NCBI GenBank assembly: GCA_937921555.1
Contig: CAKZUV010000333.1
Coordinates: 1-39,607 of the forward strand
From: an uncultured Saprospiraceae bacterium
GTDB taxonomy: Bacteria > Bacteroidota > Bacteroidia > Chitinophagales > Saprospiraceae
DNA: 39,607 bases
Reading direction: 5' to 3'
The notes beneath the pieces are model-generated. The model was given only the letters and a program-made list of their open reading frames with translations. It made no database searches and was not told the origin of the DNA. The stretch's first letter is position 1. Every line of letters starts with the position of its first letter. A program made the translations under genes and the position numbers. This document shows, piece after piece, positions 13,301 through 19,389 of the stretch.

Positions 13301-16300
13301 AGGTAACCATCAGCGAAAGAAATGATGCTAGTTGTTTTGTTGTAGAAACTATTACGCTCAGCAATCCGAACGCTCCACAGGCAACCGTAGCGTCTATTGC
13401 GCCTGCAACTTGTCAGCTAGCAAACGGTGCTGCTACCCTGAGTCCAACCACAAATTTTTATACCTGGACGGACAATGCAGGAAACGATTTCGGCAATGGA
13501 TTTACGAAAGATGATTTACCGGCAGGCACCTATTTTGTAACCGTAGCTTCTGGCAGTACAAGCTGTATTGAAATAATGACTATAGAAATTCCGGAAAACA
13601 ATCCGTTAATTGCCACGGCAACACTTACCAGTCTTCCATCGTGCGGAGAAAATAACGGAACGGTAACTATCCAGGTAGAAGGTGGCAGCGGAGATTATCG
13701 GTACGATTTGGGTCCGGTCATCGAAAATTTATCATCCGGGACGTACACAGATAACATTCTGGATCAGATCACCGGATGTCGAACCAACGTAGTATTTACG
13801 CTGACGGATGATGTACCGGCGGGAGCGACCATTGATGTTGACCCGAGCTTTGAACTGGCCTGTGCCGGAGACGCTAACGGATCAGTGCTGTACAATGTAA
13901 CTTATGAACCAGGTTTCATCACACCAGCAGATATTACTTTCATAGATGGCGATAATAATCCGGTCAACAATGGCAGCCTGAGTTCCGGAACATACTGTAT
14001 CATCGTCAGAGATGGTAATGGATGCCTGGCGGGAGAACGTTGCTTTGACGTTACCGATCCGGAAGAAATGATCCTGGCCATCAGCGTGACCAACGAAACG
14101 TGTGATGCGGCCGGAACGATTAATGCAATTCCTGCGGGTGGTACTCCTGGTTATATTTATACCTGGGGTGATACGAATTTAACAACGGCAGAAAGAGATG
14201 ACTTAACGAGCGGAATTTATCAATTGACCATTACCGACGCTAACGGTTGTCAGGCGGTCTTTGACAGCCTGATTGTTACGGACGAATGTACCGTCACCGA
14301 CTGTGACAACTTACTGGTCACCAGTGTAGTAACTACCGATGCAAACTGTAGTGATGAAAATGGTAGTGCAGCCATCAATATTGCAGGAATTGAATCAGAC
14401 TATCATTTTGCCTGGTCTAATGGTGCTACCGGCAGTAGTATTTCTGATCTGGCCGGAGGAATTTATCAGGTAAGTATTTCTGATCCTTCGGATAATGGCT
14501 GCGATACTATACGGAGTACAATCATTATAGGAAATTCTAACGGACCGGATGTAACCATCGTAGATACTACGCCGGCAACTTGTCCGGACAACGATGGAAC
14601 GGCTTTATTAAGTCCGGATTCAATAAATTACGATTGGATGCTGAACGGAAATCTCGCTGCTACCGGCGCCAGTCAGAACAATTTAGCCTCAGGAGAATAT
14701 CAGGTGATTGCTACCGATAATAGTGGATGTTCTCAGATACTTTTGGTCACCATTGGTCAAAATACGACCTTACTGGCTTCGGTCCAGATTCTGAGGCCGG
14801 CCGATTGTGGTATGGCCAACGGTTCTGCCCGTATAACAGTGAATAATGGAAGTGGAGATTACAGTATTCCGGAATGGGGAACCAACCTGACCCGAGATGA
14901 TTTGCCAGCAGGTTCGTACGAAATTGAAATTACCGATAATATAACAGGATGTAACACCTCGTTATTCTTTTCTATCCAGAATGATATTCCGGAAGCAATC
15001 ATTACCATTAATGAAATCATCCCGGTTTCTTGCTTGGGAAGTACAGATGGTACGATTGATTATAGTCTGGAACTGAGTCCTGGATTTGCAGGAAGCGGAA
15101 CGGCAGTGATTACCGACGACGAGGGAATCGAATACCAGGAAAATAATCTATCACCGGGTGATTATTGTATAGTGATCCTTGATGACAACGATTGTATAGC
15201 GGGCGAGTCCTGTTTTACAATTACGTCTCCGGAAATTATGGATATTAATCTGGCCTCTGTAAACGGAGATTGTAATCAGTCGGGCGCCATTTCAATTGGC
15301 GTGACGGGTGGCAATAGTCCGTATACGTTTGACTGGTCAGACTTACCCGGCAGCGATAATGTACAAAGCAGAAATAATCTGACTGCCGGAATTTACGAAC
15401 TGACCATTTCCGATACAAATGGCTGTACCGTAGAAACGGGGGCCATTACTATAAATAACAGTTGTATCACAACTGACACTATTTACGTAAGTACGCCTTT
15501 TGAATCTCCTGCGGACACGATTTGTCTGGACCTCAGTGAAATCGGATCGGATATTAGCAGGATTGTACTTTGCGAAGCACCCGACTTTGGTACGCTGACA
15601 CCGATCAGTGATTCATGTCTGGTCTATACGCCGAATCTATCGTTTAGCGGAGCAGATACGGCCTGCGTAATTATTTGTAACAATGAGGCCATTTGTGACA
15701 CTACCATTGTTATCATCAACACAGGAAATCCCGCACCGTGTCCGGGAGACCTATTTACGGATGTGGATACGGCAATTGTTGTCAGTAGTGACTGTACTGT
15801 GGGCGGTGAATTATGTCTTGGAATTCCGTTCTTCCAGATTGACAGATATTCCATCACTGATAACGGAAATGATTACCTGAGTGCCACCTTCGGTTGTGCA
15901 ATTGACAGCGTAATCAATTATTCTACCTTTACTTTCCCCGGTGGTGGAAACGTCGGAACTTACAGACTGGAAAACTGGAGCTTGAACAGCGAAATTTACC
16001 AGACCCGTTTTACAAGCATTCCGGAACTTGTGGACTCTATGAATATCTGGGATACTACTTCTAACTGGTTTTATGATGCCAGCCAGGAAATTATCGGTGG
16101 TGGAAACACCGCCAATGATTATGGCAATCTGAATATACGTCAAGAGACCACCAACGCATTTACCGTTGTCAATGTAAATACTAGTCAAGTTCCAACGGGT
16201 ACAAATTTACCGTTGACTGCTGGTTTCCACGAATTGGTTTTCACACATAATACTACCCGCTGCGTCGATACGGTATGGGCCAATGTCTACTGTGTGACTA

Positions 16301-17118
16301 CGGATTATGTGACAGATACCCTGGATGTGAACGAAACAGAAGTAATTTGTCTGGATTTGAGCGAGTTAACAGGATCGGTTGTCAGTGTTGAAAACAACTG
16401 TGAAAATAGTTCGGGTGAAATGGTGGTATATCAAATAGACGAAGAGGCGGTCTGCGTGAACGTCAGCAGTTTTGAAGAAGGTACCGAAGAGGCTTGTATA
16501 GTGGTTTGTGATGATACGGGAATTTGCGATACAACTTATTTCCAGATTACGGTCATTGAAAATCTGGCAGATATAATTCCTCCGGTGGCCGTCGAAGACC
16601 GGGCTAATACCACTGCTAATAATGCAGTAGATATTGGGCAATTAGTGAACGATACGATCAATGGCCGGCTGGATACCATTATTCTGATTACGCAACCACA
16701 AAATGGTATAGTCGGTATCAACGAAGATCAAACGATCAAATATACACCCGATACAGATTATTGTGATCCTGATAATCCGGATGTTTTCAGTTACGTTATC
16801 TGTAACCAAACGGGATGTGACAGTACCGAAATTTATGTAACCGTATTATGTAATGATCTCCTTATCTTTAATGGTTTTAGTCCGAATAATGACGGTGTAA
16901 ACGATTTCTTTACCATTCAGGGAATCGAGTCATTTCCTAATAATCATCTGCTGATCTTCAATCGGTGGGGTAATGAAGTGTATAGCAGAGAAGGATATTT
17001 AAACGACTGGGACGGAAGCTGGAACAAAAACAAAATACTACCAGATGGCACCTATTTCTACGTGCTGGACGACGGTGAAGGGAATAGATATTCCGGCTAC
17101 ATTCAGATAAACAGGTAA
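1..17118 (+). CDS. Giant SprB/HYR-repeat surface adhesin with class-B T9SS tail (5'-truncated)
   Basis: Frame 1 is open from the first base to TAA at 17116-17118, giving at least 5705 residues. The first start-like codon (TTG at 367) lies inside a repeat, so the true start is upstream of the window. Order of domains: one partial and five full HYR-like repeats (residues 1-440; each has the signature RTWTATDxCGN followed by TITVxDxTxP); two Ig/PKD-like domains (about 440-600); a leading SprB-type stretch; eleven copies of a five-module SprB-type block (about 880-5155); a unique region (about 5160-5520) that includes a domain rich in Trp/Tyr; a cadherin/Big_9-like domain with PPVAVEDRANTT and IKYTPDTDY (about 5525-5615); and a CHU_C / gliding-motility-type C-terminal domain (about 5620-5705) with FSPNNDGVND, FNRWGNEVY and LPDGTYFYVL. 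CHU_C domains direct class-B T9SS export, so this is probably a cell-surface filament used in adhesion or gliding, like SprB. No sprF-like gene follows it directly. Confidence 0.95.
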   Translation: MIVSGNCPGNYQIIRTWTATDFCGNEATQTQNLFVQDNTNPVFAGIPENISASCDNIPAPATPTVTDDCSANVSINYTQQRNELGCPGNYILTRIWTANDGCGNQTVATQTITVEDITPPTLLQVATNVTINCGETAILVDPIANDNCDPNVFVNLNEIIIPGECEYSYSIRRTWTATDHCGNEDIATQIVNVVDNTAPVLTGVPNNLTIRCDETAIIPIPPSVGAMDDCDPNPTVTFSEATIEGNCEGSYTLLRSWTATDVCGNSSISTQSITVNDQTSPEISNAPSDITVECGAIPTANLLTATDNCSDVVVTVEDENQGGVCDDTYILIRTWTATDACGNTATTAQTITVEDTTAPILNGVPVNTTIDGNNGGTAPSVPDNINATDNCDSEVEIIFTEDTQQNGCGTTITRTWTAIDNCGNTDQKSQIITISGDFDISITPSSPTICENENISFTVIAEENPESYQWSANHGTFDDPTSANPVYISNGTANVSVSVIVTTASGCIGVSNTSITINENPTVQAIVNSPLCEGENITLFASGGSSYEWSGPEGSLPSIQNPVIQSASVEQSGDYSVTVTNNQGCTTVQTVNVLVTDDLSADYSVVHKDCENTGSIILGIVGGTGNYTFSWNPYPAGGPTPQPQNRTELNSGIYTVVIQDEGGCEVTINNILVEDRCNNGACPVNAGTISIEEEIICFENNSNNISATPDGNMVISPDFEVIYLLTEQNGNNLTIADTSSVPAFNITETGTFTIHTVVYDPSTLDLGLINFGGTSIFEINSLLQQGGGDICGALDLNGASAEIIEIEIEIVSNYPDNCNSSNGNVVLSPNNFVYQWSDNGIGATRNNLEAGIYQITASDNNGCTNIIDLEIRDTCICIEPVITNINTIESSCGFQNGSGEIIVDGNPLDYTFEWSTSAGTPNNVGNKRSNLQAGVYTVTIGFSAVTNCEITETFSIGNIDGPKVDSVSTTPATCSAPDGSVILYPDTYDYIWVTNDNATTNNRSDLKPGRHSIVVVNPLAPQCPDIITIEIDSVNTTQISVDIISEPQCGILNGEVSVTVANSPASNFNYIWSDDPSVNQANRTGLGQGDYTVTVTDQGATACETVFDFTLNEQAVGASLIMDSIVTIDCYGERGELFYDITYANSFVQPAGIFITNEQNAPFDADNLIAGDYTIEVEDANGCRGAIENFTVTESEELVAVTTITDIECTTPGQINLTVNGGCGTFTYDWGHLPGTDDPQNITTNNEGVYIVTITDCSGCEKVLFGQYVGNNCDNDSCPPDPSVNNIVVQDADCGQNNGSILLQVSGGTPDDFIYVWNPDVSTTNNANNLSSGIYDVTIRHANDPSCPPVTQTVEVSNIDGPEAVVVFSAPAGCTSADGFIVLSPTSYQYLWEDGITGYNRNDLLKGPHNITVTDPVTGCTNTMIVIVEEENDLAADINIVSEPTCGQANGSATINVMDGSGFYDYIGWGSSTSRNDLEAGPYEVTVADRISGCETIISFILQDNVADAIISIDPQIIVSCPGASDGTVIYTIETAPGFVGPEEVFITRDNNNFSNGTLTTGNYCIEVRDANGCLAGTDCFEVTEPDPVNTAFSVIHKDCDNNGNEILGSINLEITGGTGSYSFNWEHLGSGDDPQNVVNLQDATYAVTITDENGCSTTIRDIIIADNCVPCSAPVVSGVTTTDATCGDNNGAVILQITGDPNIYTYEWSPAVLNNGNSADNLNAGSYNVTISEPDCNETTTVSFNITNTDGPIASIVDTTPANCDANDGSAILSPANYEYDWGPSFGTGATKNNLPTGSYIITVTEPGNICVNTIEVTIGQESPLLADHQIVAQPNCGQADGQVNISVENAAAPVTYNWSNGSTGALQNDLAAGSYTITITDQNNCITETNFVLTDNIPAATITINSITDNTCTGSNDGQVDYDVEYANGFTEPANIEIYKNEIEQINGQLGAGEHCIIITDNNNCLAGETCFTIVDPPAIDVTVVTSDGNCDNGGTIDLIVVGGTGNYTYNWSGNGTNNNSEDQTDLTEGSYIVTITDANNCKIITNEINIQTDCPACADPIIVGSEIREATCGDANGSIQLTISGNVADYTFSWSNDPDNNSATNSNLGTDTYTVTITNTVCPATLTESFILTNIDGPMATVNNLTAASCNTASDGTATLLPANYIYNWSAGTANGNTQTDLAAGPYQVTIIDPATGCDNVINVEIPEENNLTIDILITSQPTCNQSNGAIDIQVTGGSGNYSYSTGQAIRTDLPRGVYTPVVTDITTGCTAAATVTLTDDVAGATVEVDPEFSLSCLGANDGTVIFNIIEENGFVTPRREEIIRTDDQTIHQNGQLMPGNYCINVYDANDCLAGNGCFTIISPAPLNVSSQISDADCTQQGNINLTVSGGTAPYTYNWSGTSATNNQVNVNAETYTVTISDANNCTMVLTGLVVEDNCVTCNEPQITGAIITDANCNENNGSISISIAGDVADYIFNWTPASSGNSPNPTNLIAGDYTVTITENTAGCENVTTVRTFIVGNTDGPEALIDNITNEDCGQANGSASLIPANYTFEWGASIGTGAVQNNLTAGTYTVTVIEPGNPCTNVLEVAIGSNSDLTATATVDQNATCGNSDGAATINVSNGSGNYTYSWNGGSNRSDLPADCYDILVTDNETGCSTDVSFCVTDDVAGAEIIIAPNTSVSCAGANDGTIDFDIIYENDFANPAVILIKDPAGNVHNNGHLLAGIWCVEVVDANGCLAAVTCTEVTEPTAMNLTIGIVNADCTTSGTIEVSATGGTGLLIYNWADVSGADNPADRTNLNPGVYNLTVTDQNGCTVVPAPITISNECPTGCSPFEIISEVIVNATCNQSNGSVVLDVTGEESDFVYTWPNNISNDHTASDLSAATYTVTITAVADPDCEILHTVVIENEDGPEAEVISQSPTTCESTDGGVTLSPASYLYIWSDGGSGAVRNDLDNIAYFITAVDNITGCQNIIEITIEDINPLASSVTIDTLPTCGLANGMVTINVTGGSGDYSFGNTQNLPSGPNEVIIIDNVTGCETIANFVLEDNVANATVTVDPVILLDCTGDQNGSIDYDIELSAGFVSPERIEILDENNFTVNNGELGTGDYCIIVYDNNNCVAGQACTRISEPTAIEITVSAQHATCSEAGSIDLTLSGGTAPYQVDWADVAGLNNPEDRSGLAAASYMATITDANGCTAVIPSTTIETSCEPCPTPPVIVSILTIGSDCETNNGSAEIQMDGNISDYTFTWSAPAISSSSEATDLAPGAYTVTVVNTNDISCFSEQNFIIENKEAPAEIVVSQQPATCTSPNGSVNLEPANYDYTWPDNTIAANRTDLAAGTYFVTVSAANNDCENVIEITVDEISNLGVAHTIVVPPTCGEANGEVRFNYMNGSGQYTFEPNITDNTMTGLVAGNYQLLVTDVATGCDTLYEFSLTDEVVNAVVNIASAPQVSCIGESDATVIFDIDYNPGFVQPVAIRILQDSTEISNGNLGTGNYCLEVRDANNCIAAVECFNVTEPAPLNTALILNNETCNTQGSIELTVTGGTAPYTYNWSNGNDTPNLSNLNSGFYSITITDANDCETILTELIISDECTPCDNPVIASTIITEATCGEQNGTIRIEMEPGDYLFNWNPNLSTTNEINNLEAGTVTVTVTNASDATCFTTETIIVGNNDGPQVSILSTIAATCTAPDGEATLSPDTYMYEWNDGENGNTRNNLSAAESPYIVTVTDPITNCIDIVTIEIDAENTLTAEAIINNLPDCDNNNGSVTIVPEGGSGNYTYGNWSTPSRTDLTADSVYNLIIADTETGCTFPVNFILAADNSDISLTLNNSTIALDCTGEENGFIGFTVAYSPDFAQPADTIIQMADGTGIATNGNLAAGTYCLLIRDANNCLAAESCFIVTAPSPLEVDAQLANLTCDQTGSIDLIITGGSTPYTFDWEDLPAGNNPEDRTDLTEDIYNVTVTDANGCITILSGLTVENTCNPCIASDIIIQNINTTDANCGQQNGSATISLAGDESEYDFEYFPTLSNGHIQNGLMGGDYSVTITHQTDTDCVNPVVTTFTIGNVEGPETIVVSNIPESCTAANGQVTLSPDTLIYQWSDGGTGAERLNLIAGTYQITISEANTICDNFMEVIVENNSDLIANGMVISEPDCDLNNGSATISITNGSGNYTFNNNWGNDPTRTDLGAGTYPVTVTDTQTGCTAAVLINIENAVPKANITINGTVVTTCSNNADGNVNYDITTDPGYHGNPTVTIEDTLGNIYLNGTLSFGDFCLIARDSNQCITAQECFTVVTPNPILATFTASNQTCDTTGNIMLSVSGGTEPYQFDWEDLTIGTEPQNRNNLNGGIYTVTISDAAGCTEIISTIIVENECSACAVNTSITTTEPDCGQDNGVIDINSLGGNYNYQWNNNATTNRINNLAAGTYQVTISERNDASCFVVETITLSNPNAPQATVASIAPATCQLANGAATLSPTTNFYTWTDNAGNDFGNGFTKDDLPAGTYFVTVASGSTSCIEIMTIEIPENNPLIATATLTSLPSCGENNGTVTIQVEGGSGDYRYDLGPVIENLSSGTYTDNILDQITGCRTNVVFTLTDDVPAGATIDVDPSFELACAGDANGSVLYNVTYEPGFITPADITFIDGDNNPVNNGSLSSGTYCIIVRDGNGCLAGERCFDVTDPEEMILAISVTNETCDAAGTINAIPAGGTPGYIYTWGDTNLTTAERDDLTSGIYQLTITDANGCQAVFDSLIVTDECTVTDCDNLLVTSVVTTDANCSDENGSAAINIAGIESDYHFAWSNGATGSSISDLAGGIYQVSISDPSDNGCDTIRSTIIIGNSNGPDVTIVDTTPATCPDNDGTALLSPDSINYDWMLNGNLAATGASQNNLASGEYQVIATDNSGCSQILLVTIGQNTTLLASVQILRPADCGMANGSARITVNNGSGDYSIPEWGTNLTRDDLPAGSYEIEITDNITGCNTSLFFSIQNDIPEAIITINEIIPVSCLGSTDGTIDYSLELSPGFAGSGTAVITDDEGIEYQENNLSPGDYCIVILDDNDCIAGESCFTITSPEIMDINLASVNGDCNQSGAISIGVTGGNSPYTFDWSDLPGSDNVQSRNNLTAGIYELTISDTNGCTVETGAITINNSCITTDTIYVSTPFESPADTICLDLSEIGSDISRIVLCEAPDFGTLTPISDSCLVYTPNLSFSGADTACVIICNNEAICDTTIVIINTGNPAPCPGDLFTDVDTAIVVSSDCTVGGELCLGIPFFQIDRYSITDNGNDYLSATFGCAIDSVINYSTFTFPGGGNVGTYRLENWSLNSEIYQTRFTSIPELVDSMNIWDTTSNWFYDASQEIIGGGNTANDYGNLNIRQETTNAFTVVNVNTSQVPTGTNLPLTAGFHELVFTHNTTRCVDTVWANVYCVTTDYVTDTLDVNETEVICLDLSELTGSVVSVENNCENSSGEMVVYQIDEEAVCVNVSSFEEGTEEACIVVCDDTGICDTTYFQITVIENLADIIPPVAVEDRANTTANNAVDIGQLVNDTINGRLDTIILITQPQNGIVGINEDQTIKYTPDTDYCDPDNPDVFSYVICNQTGCDSTEIYVTVLCNDLLIFNGFSPNNDGVNDFFTIQGIESFPNNHLLIFNRWGNEVYSREGYLNDWDGSWNKNKILPDGTYFYVLDDGEGNRYSGYIQINR
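2638..15465 (+). repeat. Eleven-copy higher-order repeat, five SprB-like modules per copy
   Basis: Copies begin at about 2638, 3841, 5020, 6181, 7339, 8515, 9658, 10810, 11980, 13150 and 14311, a period of 1143-1203 bp (381-401 codons). Each copy has five modules in fixed order. (a) TDATCGxNNGS ... DYTFxW ... ending NxDGP. (b) TPATCxxxDGSAxLSPANYxYxW ... CxNxIEVTI. (c) xPTCGxANGSATIxVxxGSGxY ... DxxTGC. (d) VSCxGxxDGTVxYDI ... GFVxPA ... GxYCIxVxDANxCLAGxxCF. (e) CxxxGSIxLTVxGGTAPYTYNW ... TVTITDANGC, then a CxPC-type linker. All follow the SprB beta-sandwich pattern (xDGxxxLxVxGG, NLxAGxYTVTxTD). Copies are clearly diverged from one another, so the array looks old rather than freshly amplified. 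Confidence 0.9.
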
Positions 17119-17151
17119 ATGGTACATGCTATCTAAAACAATTGAAAATTT

Positions 17152-17853
17152 TTAATCCGTTGGCGTGCTGCGACTGTGTTTCAGTGCGCCAACGGATTGA
17201 TACAGCAGACATAAAATTTGCGAATAGACCACTATTTTTTGCGCAACTACCTGTAAGAATAACGCTTCTTCCGACCGGTACGCTCGCGGACCATAAAACA
17301 TGATGATGATTTGTGTACCCAGAATAATTGCAAAAATCAAGAAAGCTACCGCATATCGCCGGGGATACCGGGGTTCGAGCAAAATGGCCAGCGAATAAAA
17401 TATCGTTACCAATAAAAAAGCCAGAAATCCAATCCGGACGTAATAAACGTGTCCCCGATAATTGACGTTCCACGGGATATTGGCGATTGCAATGTATGAT
17501 ACGGCGGCCATCAAACCAAAAAGTCCGGTTAGGATGGCCAGGGTTTTTGCTGCTTTATTATTGAAAATTCCAGGCAAGGCAAAAAAGAAAAGCATCAGAC
17601 AGCCACCACTGAAAGAGAGCGCCGTTACAAATAAATACCGGGGCAGATTATTTGGGGCACCCCGAAAATCTACGGTCCGGCCCAAATCACTAAAATAATT
17701 TAATAGAAAAGAATAGCCCCGTAATTCCCGTTGGTGCAACGTGCCTCCGTCGTAAAAATACATGGCCAGGATGGTCAGTATCACAAACTGAATGGCGCCA
17801 ATGATTCCCAGAAGGAAAAACCATTGACGCCAACTCGAATTTTTATGCTTCAA
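17152..17853 (-). CDS. Six-helix membrane protein, DUF998-like, function unknown
   Basis: 233 residues, strongly hydrophobic. About six membrane helices are visible at residues 12-32, 70-92, 101-121, 136-157, 166-186 and 202-220. The loop after helix 1 carries LNYFSDLGRT, resembling the SDLG signature of DUF998-type membrane proteins; this family call is tentative. The start is TTG: the only in-frame codons before it are four codons and the TAA that ends the upstream hydrolase gene, and the next Met is inside helix 1. The gene sits 12 bp after the hydrolase, in the same reading frame, so the two are probably one transcript. It converges on the giant adhesin, and its last codons form part of a hairpin. 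No catalytic motif was seen. Confidence 0.8.
   Translation of the reverse strand: MKHKNSSWRQWFFLLGIIGAIQFVILTILAMYFYDGGTLHQRELRGYSFLLNYFSDLGRTVDFRGAPNNLPRYLFVTALSFSGGCLMLFFFALPGIFNNKAAKTLAILTGLFGLMAAVSYIAIANIPWNVNYRGHVYYVRIGFLAFLLVTIFYSLAILLEPRYPRRYAVAFLIFAIILGTQIIIMFYGPRAYRSEEALFLQVVAQKIVVYSQILCLLYQSVGALKHSRSTPTD
17154..17198. terminator. Long inverted repeat between convergent genes, possible bidirectional terminator
   Basis: AATCCGTTGGCG (17154-17165) pairs perfectly with CGCCAACGGATT (17187-17198). An inner ACTG/CAGT stem (17173-17176 with 17182-17185) closes a five-base loop. It lies 35 bp after the giant adhesin stop and overlaps the last codons and stop of the convergent membrane-protein gene. 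There is no clear U-tract on either strand, so intrinsic termination is an inference. Confidence 0.5.
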
Positions 17854-17865
17854 TTTCTTTTTGTC

Positions 17866-19311
17866 TTATCGCTGAATATTGATTTTTTCCACTCCGCGTA
17901 CAGTACCACCATTGACAGAAAGCAGATACATTCCGTTTGGTACTTCTTCTACATCAAATGTTACAACATTACCAGCTGCTATCTCAGATTTAATTAATTT
18001 TCCGTAGACATCAAACAAATTAACCGTAAATCCGCCCGTGCGTTCTGTTTCCATCTCAATGGTTAATACATCATTTGCCGGGTTGGGATAAACCTCGAAT
18101 AAATCCTGTGTAAATACTTCGTTGGTTCCAACGGTAACCTCCTGAAACTGCGCAAAGAAAGCGATCGCTGCCGTCGTAGCCGGATCAACACAACCTCCGT
18201 GGTTTGCTCCCGAATCAACATCCTCCGAGTCAACATCCGCCGCACCGTTTACATTCATCACAGAATCAGCTACCACAGAATTTCTGAAAGTTACCTGATC
18301 ATCAGCAGTACAGTAAAAAAGCCGGGTTGGAGCAGTTGGTGCCCAGTCAAAAACATCATTATCCCGTAGTGCATCCATCAACGGATGCTCCCCGTCATTG
18401 ACAACAATCTCCCGGATAGAATCCTGTAACATCAGCTTGGGAATGGGACCGCCCAGGAAGCTTAATTTGAATATAATCTGTGAATTTAAACTAAACAGAT
18501 TAATTTCCTCATTTTCAAACCGAACGATATCGTCCACAAACTGAGGTTTAAAAATCTCTTCCAGATCCGTGTAAATATTTCCGTAAGCAGCTTCGTAGGA
18601 AAGTACCAGTGAAACCAGATAAGCACAGAAAAGGTACGGATCATCGCCCGTCGTAAATTTCCGCATTTCCTGAGAAATACTGTAAGGGCCCGACATAGGG
18701 GCAGCGGCAGTCACGGTAAAGTCAGCGGATAAATCCTGCTCTATTTTCCGGTGCGTAGCCATCGCTGCGTGTCCGCCCTGTGAATAACCGGAGAGAAAAA
18801 CCTGATCGTTCAGGGTGATATCTTCGTCATTTTCCGCGTAGGCGCGCATGGCATACATCATATCGATAGAAGCACTGGCCTCGGAATCCGCGTGTACGTA
18901 AGGATGAATTCCACGGGCCGTACCCAGCCCCAGATAATCGGGAGCAGCCGTCACGTATCCCATACCACCGAAAATGATTGCTAATTCTGCTCCTCCTTCC
19001 AGTAGGGATGGCACATCGTTTCGGTCATTTACCGTTCCGTGGTGATAACAAAGCAGTGGAAAAGTTCCCGTCGGATCGTCGGGAACAATGAAAAGGCCCG
19101 AAGCTGTGTCCAGATTTCCCTGAAGATCGGGCGTCTCGTAGAGCATTTTGTACAGTTTTACGTCAAATTGTGCGTCCACCCCAAATTCACTGCTGAGCGC
19201 CTCCTTCGTTCGACTCTCAATAAAAGTCACCTCCACCACGTTTTGCGTAAACCCGTTAAAACTTAATCCTAAAAAAAACAGGCATAAGATTTTTGTAAAG
19301 CTATATTTCAT
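17866..19311 (-). CDS. Secreted alpha/beta-hydrolase (secretory-lipase-like) with class-A T9SS tail
   Basis: 481 residues. Signal peptide 1-22 (basic start, hydrophobic core, cleavage near GFTQ). The hydrolase domain spans about 25-390: a CYHHGT segment near 88-92 (oxyanion-side loop), PDYLGLG at 124-130, the nucleophile elbow GYSQGGHA with Ser177, a likely acid at Asp337/338 in CTADDQV and a likely catalytic His371 in GANHGGC. The layout matches secretory lipase or cutinase-like esterases that cleave ester bonds in lipids or polymers; the exact substrate cannot be read. Residues about 400-481 form a class-A T9SS sorting domain (FEVYPNPANDVLTI, VYGKLIKSE, PNGMYLLSV, ending INIQR). The protein is therefore predicted to cross the outer membrane. 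It is the first gene of a two-gene unit and has a TAnnTTTG-type -7 element 27 bp upstream. Confidence 0.9.
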   Translation of the reverse strand: MKYSFTKILCLFFLGLSFNGFTQNVVEVTFIESRTKEALSSEFGVDAQFDVKLYKMLYETPDLQGNLDTASGLFIVPDDPTGTFPLLCYHHGTVNDRNDVPSLLEGGAELAIIFGGMGYVTAAPDYLGLGTARGIHPYVHADSEASASIDMMYAMRAYAENDEDITLNDQVFLSGYSQGGHAAMATHRKIEQDLSADFTVTAAAPMSGPYSISQEMRKFTTGDDPYLFCAYLVSLVLSYEAAYGNIYTDLEEIFKPQFVDDIVRFENEEINLFSLNSQIIFKLSFLGGPIPKLMLQDSIREIVVNDGEHPLMDALRDNDVFDWAPTAPTRLFYCTADDQVTFRNSVVADSVMNVNGAADVDSEDVDSGANHGGCVDPATTAAIAFFAQFQEVTVGTNEVFTQDLFEVYPNPANDVLTIEMETERTGGFTVNLFDVYGKLIKSEIAAGNVVTFDVEEVPNGMYLLSVNGGTVRGVEKINIQR

Positions 19312-19337
19312 ATCTTTTGTTTATGGTTAGTAATAGT

Positions 19338-19345
19338 CAAAGATA
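19338..19345 (-). promoter_or_regulatory. Bacteroidota -7 element for the hydrolase gene
   Basis: On the minus strand this reads TATCTTTG, an exact match to the TAnnTTTG -7 consensus of the Bacteroidota primary sigma factor, and predicts a leader of roughly 20 nt. No TTG lies at the usual -33 distance (the nearest is about 29 nt upstream), so strength is uncertain. Confidence 0.5.
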
Positions 19346-19389
19346 ACATAATAATATCTATAATGTTTGTCTCCCAATATTCTAATCGC

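Noticed and set aside
2638-15465. CRISPR array or DNA-level tandem repeat
   Set aside because: The periodicity is in the protein; the DNA copies are diverged and lie in one open frame, with no short identical direct repeats or spacers.
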